Counted from the first letter of the stretch, positions 1 through 21,733 are shown. The stretch is 64,000 nucleotides of DNA from Ridgeia piscesae (GCA_025642075.2 JAODUO010000156.1:124001-188000); one strand, 5' to 3'. Notes: generated from the sequence alone by a model not told the origin. Numbers and translations are program-made.

Positions 1-2594
1 CGCTTTCAAAACCAGCCGCATGACACGATTACACAGTGGCGCCACCGTGTGAATAACAACACCACCTGGTGGATAAAAAAGAAAATCACTCCCTCAAATA
101 TTTCGCATTTAGGCGAGCGAGTTATCGCCTCACCTGGGTTTTTCTTTTAACGTGAAGCACTATAAGATTAGTTAATTACTTTAGGATTAGCATAAAACCG
201 GAATTTGTGAAAGTCATTTATTTAGCGACGCCTGCGATAAATGGGAGACTTTATACGTCAGTTTCAGGCTATGATCACCAGGTGGCGCCAGGCATCACCT
301 GGCCTAGAAGGTTCGTGGTAAATGAAAACTCCATCGGCATGACGTAAATAAGATTAGCCTTTTCATTCCTCTGTGTAACCGCCGTGGATCATGTCGAGTT
401 GTGCATGAGTTTGTTTTCTTAATTTTATTCTTTACAGGAATGTAAATGAATTTAGTTTCTAACCTAGTGTGCATATAAGTACATAAGATATGTGAGGATA
501 AGTAAGAAGTTGTTTTCATGGTTAGGTCAGAAAGAAAACAAAAATAGATCGCTGCGTATGGCCACTATGCCTACGACTCCAGCATGGACTTGTGCAAGAT
601 ATCTCCTTACGTCCATGCAAGATATCACCACATTGTTCAATATTCTAATTGAATTTTAAACCACTGAATTCAATTTGTATTTGAAATTTCGAGGATATTC
701 TATTCGAATGAAATTCCAGATTCATCCCACCCTTAGTAACCAATCACCCGGATGATGTTGCTATGTCATTGTTTATGCAGGTGATATAAACAGGTCACCC
801 CTTCAAGACTTTCTGTGGGTTACAGTTCGCATTTATTAATATAAATTTGCACATATATGGACCGATGACACGCCATGCTTTCTCGTGATGCCTGATTTGT
901 AAGGGATTGTCCCAAATTTAGCGGCATAGACCGCATTCAATTAGTGGCTTTTTTAATGTGGCTTCGTGAAATTCAATCGGAACGCTTCATATAACATGAC
1001 AACAAAATATTTTTCCCACAGAAACGGCATTTATGGAAAATCAGTTTCGCCAACCTCTGTCTCATTTTTTTAACACAACTTATTACTAGAAGAACACAAT
1101 ATTACATGCGTCCAATGACAACAACATGTACATCAATTATTAGAGGGGTATGACTGAGATTTCCAGAGATATGCCATTTTGAAAATGTGGAAATATGTTA
1201 TTTTAGCAAATTGGCACAAAATAAAATAATGTCAATAAAAGCAATAAAATTTGAACGGCTTTTTAATAAAATTGTTGTATGTTATTTCCAAGGCATTGTA
1301 AATGTAATGATCCATGTGTTGCGTGAACACAAGTAGAAAGTCGGTTTTATCGCAGTGGCACAGACATTGCAGCAGCATACGTTTGTCGTTGGTCTAGCTG
1401 AAATAGCAGCATATTTTGTCGAATTTCGTATCATTTACTGTTGTGTGGACAATACAGTTGTAATAGTTGTCATCTAAAAACAACACAACGTGAAAATAAG
1501 TTCATAAAGATCGTTTCTAAAGTAAACGGCAAGCTTCTATGGCTCCCTTGACACCCCTCACAACAAAGATTGACTAGTCCATCGTGATGTTGATATCTAG
1601 GTCAGCCTATCTCGTTCCAAGGGCAAACCCTTAGATTTAGCGAATATTCAAATTATTCACTCTAAATTATCAATAAAATGCAATATGTTGTCCATGAGAC
1701 AATTGGTAGCCGTTATGTACTGTGATATTTAGAAATAGCTGACATACATGTGGAATACAACATTAGCGATTTACCTAATAAAGCGTGCAGGGATCTGCCG
1801 AAGACTCGAAGTGTCGCAACTCGGGGGGTACCATCAACTTTCAAAGGCATGCGAGCCCACAAATAAAATGTTATATTCATAAAATTACATGTACTGGATA
1901 ACAAATTTCACGCCGACTTGCAGACGAATTCTTATTCGTTCAGTGTAGTGTGTATCACCAATTGATAGAGCAATAATTTGTCTTCAAAATAAGCGTCATT
2001 CTGATTTAATTGGTTAAAAAAACGACATGTGGCAACGTTTGAGAATAACGCCTATTTTACGCTTATATTTTCACCCTGATGGTACGTGTGATGAGGCGCT
2101 CGCGCTAGCGTAACAACATGGCATCCTAGCACAGGCAGATTTTTGTTTGAGTAGTGGGTCGTTTTAAAATGCTATTGAACACATATTTGAAGAACAAGAA
2201 CGAAATTTGGTATATAAAGAGACAACATAATGACGTTTTTAAGCATATAAATTGTATTCCACAAAGGTTAATACTTCTATGTGTAAGTCACGCAGCAATA
2301 TGGTTAATTTGAGTGAAAAATCCTTGCTCAAACCTAAACTATAGAAGTCACACTTTATTGATATTTGTCTGCTGTTTTCACACCATTTGGCTGAAAATGT
2401 AAATTAGGTGATTTTTGTGTAGAGGTTAGGCAGTGACTAAGATTCACCAAAAACACATTTCAGTCATAATTGTTAATTCAATATATGGCGAGTCCAAAGG
2501 ACTTCATGGCCATTTGTCCATTTTTACACTAATGGAAAGCTTAATAAATCTTCTTTCCAGTTACGTTTTTTGACTTTGTTATTGTTTTTTTCAG
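1..2594. other. Left flank: CK2 intron sequence
   Basis: No exon of CK2 was found here; the preceding exons (Gly loop and basic cluster) have distinctive sequences and are absent, so this is intron interior. A short palindrome GTGGCGCCAC lies near 38-48 and GGTGGCGCC recurs near 282. Nothing else is recognised. Confidence 0.5.
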
Positions 2595-11107
<8,513 letters not shown>

Positions 11108-11685
11108 GCATGCTGGGATGCCACACTGGCTGCTCTCCAAATGACCTGCAGCACTGGGTCCTTGCACTTGGTGACGCTGTTGGGGGCTAGAACTCCGTGT
11201 GAAAGTCGTTGATTGGCTGCGACGTAGCATCCACTGTGCAAAGCCGCATCGACAGCCACGGACATCGGTACTCGATTGAATGACAATACAGTTACATCAG
11301 TGTCCACTAAATAGATGTCTCGCCATGTTTTAAGCCGACACTTGCAATCGACGAACTTGTAACTTGAATTGCTTGATCTAGAAGGCTGCCTGGGTCAAAA
11401 GTTTTGATTAAGTATGATGCTGTTTTTGATCAATTAACCCACAGGTGTGTCATATTTTTATTGATTGGCAGTCAGTCGTGACACTGGCAAACTTTGTCTC
11501 TTGCGCTCAGCTTAGACGTTGTTATGACAACGTGCTGAAGTTAGCCGTTATCTAACAATTAGACTGGGGGGGCCAGGTGGTAAATAGTCCAATGTTTTCA
11601 CAAGACAGCGATCTAAATAGGTTCCTTGGGAAAGCTGATGCAATGTGGCACCTATTTATAAGGAATGATGTAAGTTAAGTATTTA

Positions 11686-12015
11686 AATAAACATTTACAG
11701 TGAACTAGCTACAAGTGTGTTGTCGACATTGCGAAAAATATAGGTTTTTGTTCGTATGGTGATGTTTCAGGTATGAGGACATTCTGTCGAACATGAGGTT
11801 TGATAGAATTGCCCAATGCTGTATGCCCGTGTCGTGTCATGTCGTGAATGTGTATCTGTGGGAATATGTGTGTTCGTGTACGTGTTGCAGAAAATTCTGT
11901 ATGTTGTGCGGAATTGAATTCAGTGTTTGGTGATGTTGTTTATGGATCAGCTTATGCTACTGTGAAGATTTTCTACGAAAGTTGTCATGCGTGTTGTTCT
12001 AATTACACCAATAAA
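11686..12015 (+). terminator. CK2 alpha 3' UTR with two AATAAA signals
   Basis: AATAAA occurs at 11686-11691 and 12010-12015, about 0.6 and 0.9 kb after the stop codon. Either or both could serve as cleavage signals. Transcript data are needed to tell. Confidence 0.5.
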
Positions 12016-12661
12016 TAAAAGAGAATTCCTAACTTAACACCTACTATTATTTTTAGTTGATGAATTACAATGTGAACTCGGAAGACGACAGATTTCAGAT
12101 CTCCATTATTACAGATGACATTTGCTCATGTATATAAAGTGAGCTCTGTAATAAGCATCTAATCAGCCAAACAATTATTATTTGTTCATATATATATATA
12201 TATATAAGTTATGTAAATTGCATTTAATCAACAAAACGTTGCTTAATTTGAAAGGCATTTTCATGCTGACGGGATGACAAGATAGTCAAAATTAATTAAC
12301 TAAGGCATGAGTTTTTAAATGTATGCCTTAAAACTATGATAGTCGGATTCACTTATTGATATGGTATGCATACACGTGTGTGCATTCATATGTACAAAAT
12401 GAAATGTTTGACATGCATAGTTCTTGTAGTATTTTGGAATTTGCATCTTTGTATTGTGTAACTTAAGCCGCCCAACAGCGGTTTCCATTCATTCAAGACA
12501 GCTAGCAACTGTGTGATATGTGGGATCAGACAACAGAGGCAGTTGCGTGTGCATATATATATATCATGATAAATAGTGCGTCTGTTCCAAATCTGAAATA
12601 AATAAAATGATGGCGAGTTATCCTGTGAAGTTAGTGAATTGCTTGCAAGACTTATAATTAT

Positions 12662-12663
12662 TG

Positions 12664-12712
<49 letters not shown>
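12662..12712. repeat. (GT)n microsatellite
   Basis: About 25 GT units with one early interruption (GC), lying downstream of CK2. Short TA runs occur nearby at about 12189-12206 and 12555-12562. Confidence 0.95.
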
Positions 12713-12713
<1 letters not shown>

Positions 12714-13615
12714 ATAGTTTGTGTTCGTTTTTGTTGCATAGGGCAGATTGCACTTTTGATATAAATAAAGAATGCTCATAATTCAGGTACTTTGTACATT
12801 CTAAATCATATAATATTCCACAACTACTGCCACAATCAGTTTCTTGTGATTCTGATCGTAGTGTCAAATGTGGTAACCCGCACTATTTTGTATTTGGTCG
12901 GTGGAGGGGCAAGCGTGTGCACGTGAATTCCTGTGTACGGGAAGTGCGGTTCGTTTGTGCTGGCGTTTATAATAAAACCATGTAAAATATATGTCGGCTC
13001 AGTGGGCTGTTTGTGTGCGTAAACGAACGTCCACATGCCCGGACACGGGAGATAACCACCCTTCGTCATTAAAAATAATGCATTTTCAATTATTACCCAA
13101 CAAATGTGGTAATTTGATATATTAAACGTGCTGCATGCATTGGGCGAAAAAACCTGGAAATAGTATCGACCATCTCTGCCATTGAGATTAGAAGGCAGTG
13201 GGAGGGGGGAAGGTGATGTTGAAAAAATGTTGCCCACCGTGGCGTCCTAAAATCTTCACTATGTCGTCTCGACTGACTGATGACAGACATAAGAAGACGG
13301 AGTGGGGTGTTGTTGGGGGCAGAATTTAGTGGGGGGCAGAACCATGTCTGCACCCACCATATTATTACAGGGGACAGAACCATGTTTCCCTCCACAAATT
13401 CTAGGAGGACAGCAGCACACAGATGCCTATTGCCAGCACAGTAGTGGAGATCAGCAGTTGAATTTTGCAACAATTCCTATTCTGTTCGTTCACAGATCTA
13501 TAGATTACTTGGATCTGTCCTATCCATGCCCGGATAGGCATGAATTCGCATTTGAATAGAACTGAACTAAATCGCAATTAACGCAGTAGACTTTACGAGC
13601 AAACGCGCATAAAAA

Positions 13616-15129
13616 ATGGGCCCTGTAATGTCGTGTTTTGTCTGCCTGTTGTGACTCGGTGCATTTTTGGGTCAGTGTGCAATTTGTATAAGTAGTACAA
13701 TGTTGGTGTACATGTGTGAGCTCTCGACAGCAGCTAGTTGTCTGGATTTGCAAGAAGAAAATTGTGACGTCAAACCAACATGTGGCATTCTAGTCTTATG
13801 CCTGGTATTTTCTAGCTAAAGAAACGCGAAATGAATACTGTACGGAATATTATACACAAATGAAAGCTGTATTAATGTGTTTAAAAATAGCGTTACCCTA
13901 AGCCGTGATTATATGAATGCCTGGTGAAAGACTGACAGGGTTCACCTATTTACAGATAATTCGACCTCCGTCATATCTAAGTCAAGACCAGGAAACGTTA
14001 TCGCAGTCTCACACATTCAAAATAGTCTACAATGTATAATATAAATAACAAAGTGTATATTACACCTAAAGTCGGTACAATAGTTGTGGCACTATTGCAC
14101 CGACAGTTTTTTGACGCATGGGAATATGCATACTGTAGAAGCTTATCGTTTATGGTTCGGCTAGGCTGTGCCATACAATGTACATAACGAATACAAATGG
14201 ATAAGCTAAATATATATGTATGTCTTAAAGCGACACAGGCTCTGCATGGCTTTTTATTGCAAAATCATATTATATAGTATATATTATAGCGTACTGACCG
14301 AATTGTGTAAGTTCCCCATTGCTCTATCCATCACTTGACCAGTTGCTTAGAAAACATCATTATAATATCAGAGCTATGCATTTCGTCGTACGTTTTGTTG
14401 AAATTCTGGTTTTGGGGCATTTTTTTACATGACAAAAACGTTTGGGAAATTTGGCAAGGGCAAAGCCTGGCCTATAACTTTGAATGTGAGTATTTGTGGT
14501 AGCAAACTACGACGTAAAAAAATCACGTCATTGCGCCGAAGCAACGCCTGTTGTGCACGCAGCGTTTAGTCCGTCGGCAAGTGTAAAGGAAGAACTTGTT
14601 TTGCTGTGATCTTGACAACTGTGTTAATTCCATCTAAAATACATCATTGATCAGAATTTTTTGCCATTTTTTAATGGTCCCAAGTATAGTTTTGGCTCAA
14701 TGTAAACATCGGTGGACAAATACCCTATAAAAGTCCAATACAAATGTCCCAATATCTCAAAAACGTCGTCACTTTGAGCAGTAATGTTTATGATATTGGA
14801 TAGTTAGGTGGATAACGATATACACGAATTTACACCTGACCATCACTAACATTCATATATCCACCATTTTTTAAGATGGCGTCCTGCTAACCCATTTGTC
14901 TTAAGAACTACGTAATCTAGAGCCACAAAATCGATGCTAAGATGTAAAGTTTTTATATTTGTTTATTTAAATTGTATTACTTTTGACCTTTATTAACCTT
15001 CAAATATCCGCCATTTTATAATATATGCGATTTTTAAAGATGGCGCCCGACAAAATCTGTAACATTATTATATCGCTAGCTGAAGAAAATCTACGTGGCT
15101 TAGAGATGGGCCCTGTAATGTCGTGTTTT
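13616..15129 (+). repeat. 24-bp exact direct repeat pair
   Basis: The same 24 bases, starting ATGGGCCCTGTAATGTCGTG, occur at 13616-13639 and 15106-15129. The flanks differ. The right copy lies inside the left arm of the second foldback element. Confidence 0.9.
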
Positions 15130-16830
15130 TAGAAGCAATTATGTCCTGTACTAATTTTTACTTATCCGCCACTCTAAAAGATGGCCCCCATCAAACAGTG
15201 TTATGTCTGTATCTTAAGAGAGCCTGTTATCCCTATGTCTTATGATTTAGGTATCGTCGAACTTTGAAGCTGATGTGAATATATAGATGTTTGGAAGCAA
15301 TGATTTTAAACATGACTTAGATATTCTGTCAAATGAACAGGTTTATTGATTTCAAAATTATGCCAAAGCATATTGAAAACTCCCAAAATGTTCATCCACC
15401 CCATCCAACATACATTGCAATTGCCCAGCATTGTGAAGCGCCTATTGGCTGTTATGCATGAAAACTGTCTTCTTCAAATTGTCATCTGTCTTCTGCAAAC
15501 TTTCATCAAACCTTTTCACTTGACAATCATTGATAATCATTAAGATGACAAAGGGAATCTTGCTGTTTTGGAGTGTATCTGCAAAATAGATCCGAAACAG
15601 CGATACTGAAGGCAACGTCACTACTTTTTCCCAAGATGCTAATGATAACATAACATAATAATGGCACTCACGAGTTTGCATACAGAAGCTGGATGTACCA
15701 GCATCACAGCATTTCTTCGACCAAGCCTTCAAGCCGAACTGTACTTGCTGCACTGGCTGGATTTGCAGAAGGAGCAAGGGCTGTGAAGAGTTCTTGTGCA
15801 CACCATTATGTTCTGGATGGTTTTACATTACCCATGTGAAAAACGTCTGGTGGCACCTTTCAAACTACTGAACCATGAACAAGAATTAAGCAAACTCCCA
15901 CGTACCAGTGGTGCGTGGTTGAAACATATAAGGCGAGCACATGTGCAGGCGAATGTTTGATTACGGGACGTAGTCCTAGACCCAATCATCCTCAAATCTC
16001 TGGAGTCTGGATAGCACCAACAAGGTGGCCGACTATTGTCAGTGCAATCCAAGGAAACACTAGCTCCAGAATCCAATCTAGGTTCAGTTTTGTAGCTGAC
16101 GCAATGCAGCTGTGCATTAAACAAATCTTTGTAATGTTGGTGCATGTTGCATGTTCATAAAGTGTGGCTACATGACAGGTTGCATAGAGCAGTGTCGGTA
16201 ACTAAAAGCCAACATGGACGCCAGGGGGTGGATGAACAGCTCGGAGGGTCGCAATATGATTGTTTGCTTTTAATATTTCAATTGGATCTCCATTATACAA
16301 AATATCTAGATAACATATCGCCTTAAAACATTTATATATTCACATCTGCTTCAAATTTCATGGCAATGGCAAACATTCAATGTCTTTGAAATTCAAACGT
16401 AATACAACATTTCAACGCTTCTACAAATTACTTTTTGTCATCAACTTCAGTTGTGAAAATATCAAGTTTGTCGGAAGTCATCTTTTAGAAGGGTGGATAT
16501 TATAAAATGGCGAATATTTGAAATTCGGTAAATAATCATATATAAAAACCTACATTTTGGCATCGATTTTGTGGCTCAAGATTACGTAGTTCTCAATATA
16601 TAGATAAATGGCTTAGCCGGACGCCATCTTAAAAAATGGCAGATATATGAAAGTCAGCTGAAGGCTAAGGCTATCAAACAAGCTATCCAATATCATCAAC
16701 ATTACAGCTAAAAATTCGTAGTTTTTTTTAGATATTGTAACATTTGTATTGACGACCGCCATCTTTAAAAATAGCGGACATGAAAGTCGGAAAATAAAAA
16801 AAATTGTATATTCGAAATCCTTGCCCCATA
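14745..16830. mobile_element. Second foldback element (inverted arms around 0.9 kb)
   Basis: Blocks on the left recur inverted on the right. AACTACGTAATCTAGAGCCACAAAATCGATG (about 14909-14939) pairs with CATCGATTTTGTGGCTCAAGATTACGTAGTT (about 16561-16591); GATATTGGATAG (14793) pairs with CTATCCAATATC (16683); the AAGATGGCG motif appears on both sides with opposite strand. A further pair joins TGAAGCTGATGTGAATATATA (about 15268) with TATATATTCACATCTGCTTCA (about 16332). No coding frame for a transposase is visible. The ends are not defined. Confidence 0.75.
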
Positions 16831-16914
16831 AGACATATAATTACATACCACAATTATTTTTCTAGGTGAAACAGTTATTAATGTACGGCGAAATAAGATT
16901 TGGCGGCCATTTTT

Positions 16915-17200
16915 TTTAATGTTCCTTGTAGCATCCCGCAGCTACAAAGGAACATCTTCCCGATAAACGGTCCAGCATAATCAATGTGGATGCGATTCCA
17001 CGGTTTTTCCGGCCACTTCCAAGGATGTACTGGAGCAGCGCGTGGTGACTTGTTATGGAGTTGGCATGTGTCACACTTCTTAACCATTTCTTCCAGTTCT
17101 CTGTCCATGGCTGGCCACCAGACATAACTGCGTGCGAGACTCTTCATTCTGCTGATGGATGTGCAAGATGTAACTCATGCAAAACCTCTTGTCGACATCA
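16915..17200 (-). pseudogene. Gypsy/Ty3 retrotransposon integrase fragment
   Basis: Reading minus strand gives RMKSLARSYVWWPAMDRE, then CDTCQLHNKSP, then HIDYAGPF. This is the end of the integrase zinc-binding H2C2 domain (CxxC and the WWP before it) and the beginning of the catalytic core with its first Asp (HIDYAGPF). The His part of the zinc motif (LHELHLAH) lies at about 17170-17200 in another frame, so a small deletion shifts the frame. The copy stops at about 16915, where the sequence passes into unrelated DNA beside the foldback element. No LTRs, RT or protease were found. Confidence 0.85.
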
Positions 17201-17511
17201 TGGTGGAATTATCACTCTGGCGCCCCACAATTAAGATACAACCGCCTACTTGCACATTTAACTGATCTCTTCTACAATGTTCATGTCGATCTTTCCACCA
17301 GGCCAGCCCCGCATCAGATATTCTCTGTCATGCGCCAGCGTAGGATCACGATCAGTGCAGTGACTGATCTGAACTGCGCTCATAGATGAAGAATCCAGTT
17401 CTTCTATCAACAAGACGCGTTCGTCTGGTTCACAGGCAGTGGCAACCTACTGAGACAGTTGATCCGCATGGCCATGACTTCTGCAAACCTTTTAGTGGAC
17501 TTTGTACTCGT

Positions 17512-17680
17512 ACCCACACACACACACACACACAGGCATGCACGCACGCACGCACTCACACACCCGCTTGCGCGCATGTATAATTCTACAGGCGCGCACG
17601 CATGCACGCGCGCTCGCACGGATGATCTCGATCGTGTGTGTTTACGGGCACATACACACGTATCTACAATACTTCACCAC
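17512..17680. repeat. CA-rich simple repeat block
   Basis: (CA)n at about 17514-17535 followed by CACG/CGCA-rich runs to about 17610 and a short CA run near 17652. Open frames here of TH/CV type are simple-repeat artefacts. Confidence 0.85.
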
Positions 17681-18273
17681 CTTCACCTATCCCGTGGTCT
17701 GGTGGACCGTTGATGCGCCACATTAAATTCCTCTCGCCTCGATCTCAATAACCTTCCTCATGGCAACGCCCAGCGTCATGCCAGTCCATTCCGGGATGTT
17801 AATTGTCCTCCCATCTACAATGCTACATGAAGTTAAGTTTATAATAGTAGATCCCTATTAAGTGTTAGGTGTACGTGTATTCTTATAGTTTACACTGATG
17901 TATGTTGAACTTAAACTGAATTAATACCCTGCTGTATTCAGTAACCAATACTTTCTACATGTTACATTACCATGCGTAACTCGGCTATTAGTAGAACCAA
18001 CGTAATTACTATACCAATTTACAGTATGGAGCCTATAATAATGGCTATATGTAGACAGAGCAGGCCTGATTCAAAGTTGGTAATTCACTGGCCATTGCAT
18101 GGCATTACTCTAGCATATGTCAGTTTTTTATGTGCGAACAACGATATATTGTTCATCAACAACGCTACAGTAAACCAGCTGACTCAGGAAACAATGCGGT
18201 CTAGGCGTTCTCGTGAGAGGATTAATTTGATTTCACTCTTTCTAAGCTCCTGGCCATTGTTGTGCATCCACCT

Positions 18274-18287
18274 GTTTGCTAGGCAAC
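18274..18287 (+). promoter_or_regulatory. Possible RFX X-box upstream of CFAP20
   Basis: The 14-mer GTTTGCTAGGCAAC resembles the X-box consensus GTNRCC(N)RGYAAC, about 430 bp before the CFAP20 ATG. A second half-site, TAGCAAC, lies at about 18528. RFX factors drive many ciliary genes, and CFAP20 is ciliary. This is a motif match only. Confidence 0.35.
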
Positions 18288-18703
18288 GTGCCGAGTGAAC
18301 CGTGCAACCAAGTGGCCCAAACAGTGCGTATCGCAACGACCGCCTGTCAGGCCTTCCGCGTAAGCCATACTACTACGCAAATATAGTCCCTATGTATACT
18401 GATTTACACTTGACCTCAGTACAACAATAAAATTCTACATATTTACTGTAATATATAACATATAATTTGATAACGTTTCCAAGATATATTATATAATTTA
18501 TCAATACATTTATATAATATGAGACCTTAGCAACGTGTCTCAATGCGCATGCGATACGGTCCTTAACAACTGGCCTAGCCATTTTGTACACAGAGCAGAA
18601 ACGATTCACTTGACTACTCGGTGTGTTCGGTTTGGGAGTGTGTTGGTAGTTCTTCCCGACGTCGGCTAGTTTATACTCAATATACTGGCTAGTCAACAGG
18701 AAA

Positions 18704-18787
18704 ATGTTTAAGAACACATTCCAGAGTGGATTCTTATCGATCCTATACAGCATCGGAAGTAAACCGCTACAGATTTGGGACAAAAAG
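18704..18787 (+). CDS. CFAP20: CFAP20 exon 1 (coding part)
   Basis: ATG in context AGGAAAATGT; 28 codons to IWDKK, then donor GTAAGA. The upstream 5' UTR candidate is about 18590-18703. Confidence 0.97.
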
Positions 18788-21212
18788 GTAAGAACTGAAG
18801 AAGACTGGTTCGCTGACACGACCATGTGAATATTCGATAGCAACGACAACGGCATGGCGATGAGATTGCTATACTAAACAAGTATTATTTCGCATATACC
18901 CTCACATTATTATTAACAGTACGCTGTATTGGTCCACGCGTCATAGTGCATTATTCGTTTGCGATTATAATTGCTAAAATCACAGTGGTTTATGTCGGTT
19001 GTCAGTGTCAAATTGATCTTTCCGCAGGTTAGCAACGCGAGTCAGTGTTGACCTACTTTCTCATATAAATGGTTGCCGGTGAAACATCACAGTTGTTACT
19101 CTGTATGTCTGCTAAATAGCATATTTGCCTTTTGTTTTTATTATTCCAACATTTGTATCGCTGTATTATGTCATATTAAATGGGCGTGGCGTAACCAAGT
19201 GAGAGTACTAGTGAAAATGCGACGTCGGATTCATACTGATCGCTAGAAATTAATTTGTTTGCTAACTAAAATGTATTACTCTGAATTTGTTTCTTGTTCT
19301 TATAAATTGTATTCCATGGAGAATGACAAATACTATTCACAATTATGTAACAATATCTAATGACTTCTATATATTATGTATTCTAGGAAATACTTGAAAA
19401 TTATGTCATAACCAGATACAACTTCAGTAATTATATGCACTTATATTTGCATATGTAGATTTATAATATTACATACGTGCAGCACATGACCACTACTGCT
19501 TAGATCCATAGAACTGAAAACTGTCTTCTTATTGAGGGTGTCCATGACAACGGGTGGCTTGGGTCAATCAGTGTGCATAATTAATCAGCTTTTAACATCC
19601 CACATGGTTAACAACACTTTAGCACCAATGCCTAATTAATCAGTGAATGATTCACATGCTAAAAATAATAATTTATTAACTTCACTACAATGTAAATAAT
19701 TGTAACTCCCTGTATTTTTAACAATATATTTCTTTTCAATATGTACTTTTGTATTTCAGGTAAGAAATGGGCACATCAAGCGAATCACAGACAATGATAT
19801 TCAATCACTGGTGTTGGAAATCATCGGGACGAACGTGAGGTATATACTGTTGCACCATCTACTTCTATCGCTATTTGTTATCCTGTAATGTACGTAGTAA
19901 GATCTTGAAATTGGACATTCTGTGAAGGCCGTTATATAATAGCAGTTGTTTTACTGTGTTATTTGTCCATTTCAAATTGTATTTTTCTGGTGATGGATTA
20001 TAGTAGCTTAAATGGAGAAATGCTTCATTGGTGTTTATAATCCTGTTCGTGCCAGGGTGGTGATAAGTGCATTTGTGTCTTCAGCACGACATACATCACA
20101 TGTCCGGCGGAGTCGAAGAAGACTTTGGGTATCAAGCTGCCCTTCCTTGTGATGATCATCAAAAACATGAAGAAATACTTCACGTTTGAAGTACAGGTAC
20201 ATTCTGTCACAACCAGAAGTGCACCTTATAGCACCTTGCCTACTTTTTGTAATGTCACTAGTATTATTGAGCTATTTCTCAAGGTTAAACTTAGGAAACT
20301 TATCCTGGTGCTGCATATGATTGTTTATCAGCAATTTGTTTTCCAGTCCTGCTCCATTAATCTTTAAGGTCAGATTAATAATGCTGCTAATGTGCAAAGA
20401 TTAACCATATTTTAGAATTACTGCTGATAATGTATAGTATATGTAGTATAATGTAAAGTTCTAAAGTCATATCAACTCTCTAGGGTCCAACGCTATCCCA
20501 TGATGTTGAGGTAGCTACAGCACAATGTCATGCTTGTCAGCATTGTTGCTGGTTGTTCGCAGGTATTAGATGACAAGAACGTACGTCGACGGTTCCGTGC
20601 GAGCAACTACCAAAGTACAACCCGTGTGAAACCGTTCATCTGCACGATGCCGATGCGACTGGATGACGGCTGGAATCAGATTCAGTTCAACTTATCAGAC
20701 TTTACACGGCGTGCCTATGGAACAAACTACATTGAGACGCTCAGGGTTCAGGTGCGTTTTACCCTCAGTTAGTCAGTATACGGTTGTTGTACAAGTCATT
20801 GGTTAAACTATTAAATTTGATTTAAAAAACGCTTAATTTGGTTAGGCATTGGGTAAAAATAATGAAGGAAAGTGGTTATTGTGAGCTAATTATATATTCC
20901 ATTTAAAAAAAGCCAATTGCATTCAGAAATGGGTTAGTATGCGTATGAATGATTGTAATATAGAATCTGGTTCTACACTTTATGTAGTCCAAATTTAGAT
21001 AAATCAATATTGTAGCCTATATTATGTTTATATTTATAAGGCATTGTAGCCAGGGAACCCAATGTTATAACAAATATTCCTACTTATTTCAGATCCATGC
21101 CAATTGCCGCATTCGCCGAGTATACTTCTCCGATCGACTCTACTCAGAGGATGAATTACCCGCAGAATTCAAACTCTATTTGCCAATACAAAAAGAAGGC
21201 AAGAAAATCTAG
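18704..21212 (+). CDS. CFAP20: Cilia- and flagella-associated protein 20 (BUG22), complete, 5 exons
   Basis: Spliced CDS join(18704-18787, 19760-19839, 20085-20196, 20563-20751, 21093-21212), 585 nt, 194 residues plus TAG. It starts [20 protein letters not shown], the invariant N-terminus of the family. It continues through [63 protein letters not shown] and [10 protein letters not shown]. Human CFAP20 is 193 residues, so the length is normal and only the last few residues differ. CFAP20 is an inner-junction protein of axonemal doublets, bridging A and B tubules, needed for ciliary stability and beating. All introns are GT-AG and there is no sign of damage. It lies about 7.6 kb downstream of CK2 alpha on the same strand. 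Confidence 0.98.
19760..19839 (+). CDS. CFAP20: CFAP20 exon 2
   Basis: VRNGHIKR to GTNV plus AG of a split Ser codon. Acceptor GTATTTCAG, donor GTATAT. Confidence 0.97.
20085..20196 (+). CDS. CFAP20: CFAP20 exon 3
   Basis: Completes Ser and encodes [12 protein letters not shown] to YFTFEVQ. Acceptor GTCTTCAG, donor GTACAT. Confidence 0.97.
20563..20751 (+). CDS. CFAP20: CFAP20 exon 4
   Basis: Sixty-three codons, [10 protein letters not shown] to ETLRVQ. Acceptor GTTCGCAG, donor GTGCGT. Confidence 0.97.
21093..21212 (+). CDS. CFAP20: CFAP20 exon 5
   Basis: [14 protein letters not shown] to the variable end KEGKKI and TAG at 21210-21212. Acceptor TTATTTCAG. Confidence 0.97.
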   Translation: MHANCRIRRVYFSDRLYSEDELPAEFKLYLPIQKEGKKI

Positions 21213-21727
21213 CGGAACAATCATAATCATCGCATCTAGGTAACACACCACAAGACAGTTGTGTTTGTAAATGAACTGATATGTTCCTAAGAGGAGCAAT
21301 TTTGACGACGCTGGTTAAACTTGTGTCTGGCCACATGCTTTTTGTTATGGCCTTCCGCTATCTTGGTAAGAAGATCTCCGAGGGGCATTGTTCACATTCT
21401 AGATAGCAGCAGCTGGAACATTGGTTAACTCAGACTTGTTTTCATGGGTATATTTTGATGATATGAAGAGAACTGCAGGAATGTTCCTTGCATTGTCATA
21501 CAATTTACACAGTAGTTGTTTTTGTAGTATCAGATGGTAATTGTAGAGACGGTGTGTGCCGGTGCAACATACTATGAACAATCCAATGTGACGGGAGAAG
21601 GCGTTGTTTGTTTTACATATTCAGTTTGTAATGGAAATTACGCAATTGATGAGTGCTGGATAGCCAGTTAGCATTGATTGGTGAAGTAAGTGTCGGCTCC
21701 TAATCTGTACTGTTTTTGTTCCCACTC

Positions 21728-21733
21728 AATAAA
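21728..21733 (+). terminator. CFAP20 polyadenylation signal
   Basis: AATAAA about 515 bp after the stop codon. A further AATAAA lies at about 22057-22062. Confidence 0.55.

Larger units (their letters stand above)
11108..14744. other. CK2 3' UTR and intergenic DNA
   Basis: Apart from the AATAAA signals, the GT tract and the first member of the 24-bp repeat, nothing coding is recognised. Open frames here are short and lack family features. Confidence 0.5.

Noticed and set aside
12836..13753. Minus-strand frames of 77-133 codons downstream of CK2
   Set aside because: Overlapping frames without domain signature or splice logic; treated as chance.
15346..16326. Several 60-119 codon frames between the arms of the second foldback element
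   Set aside because: None shows transposase motifs or matches a known domain, and they overlap on both strands.
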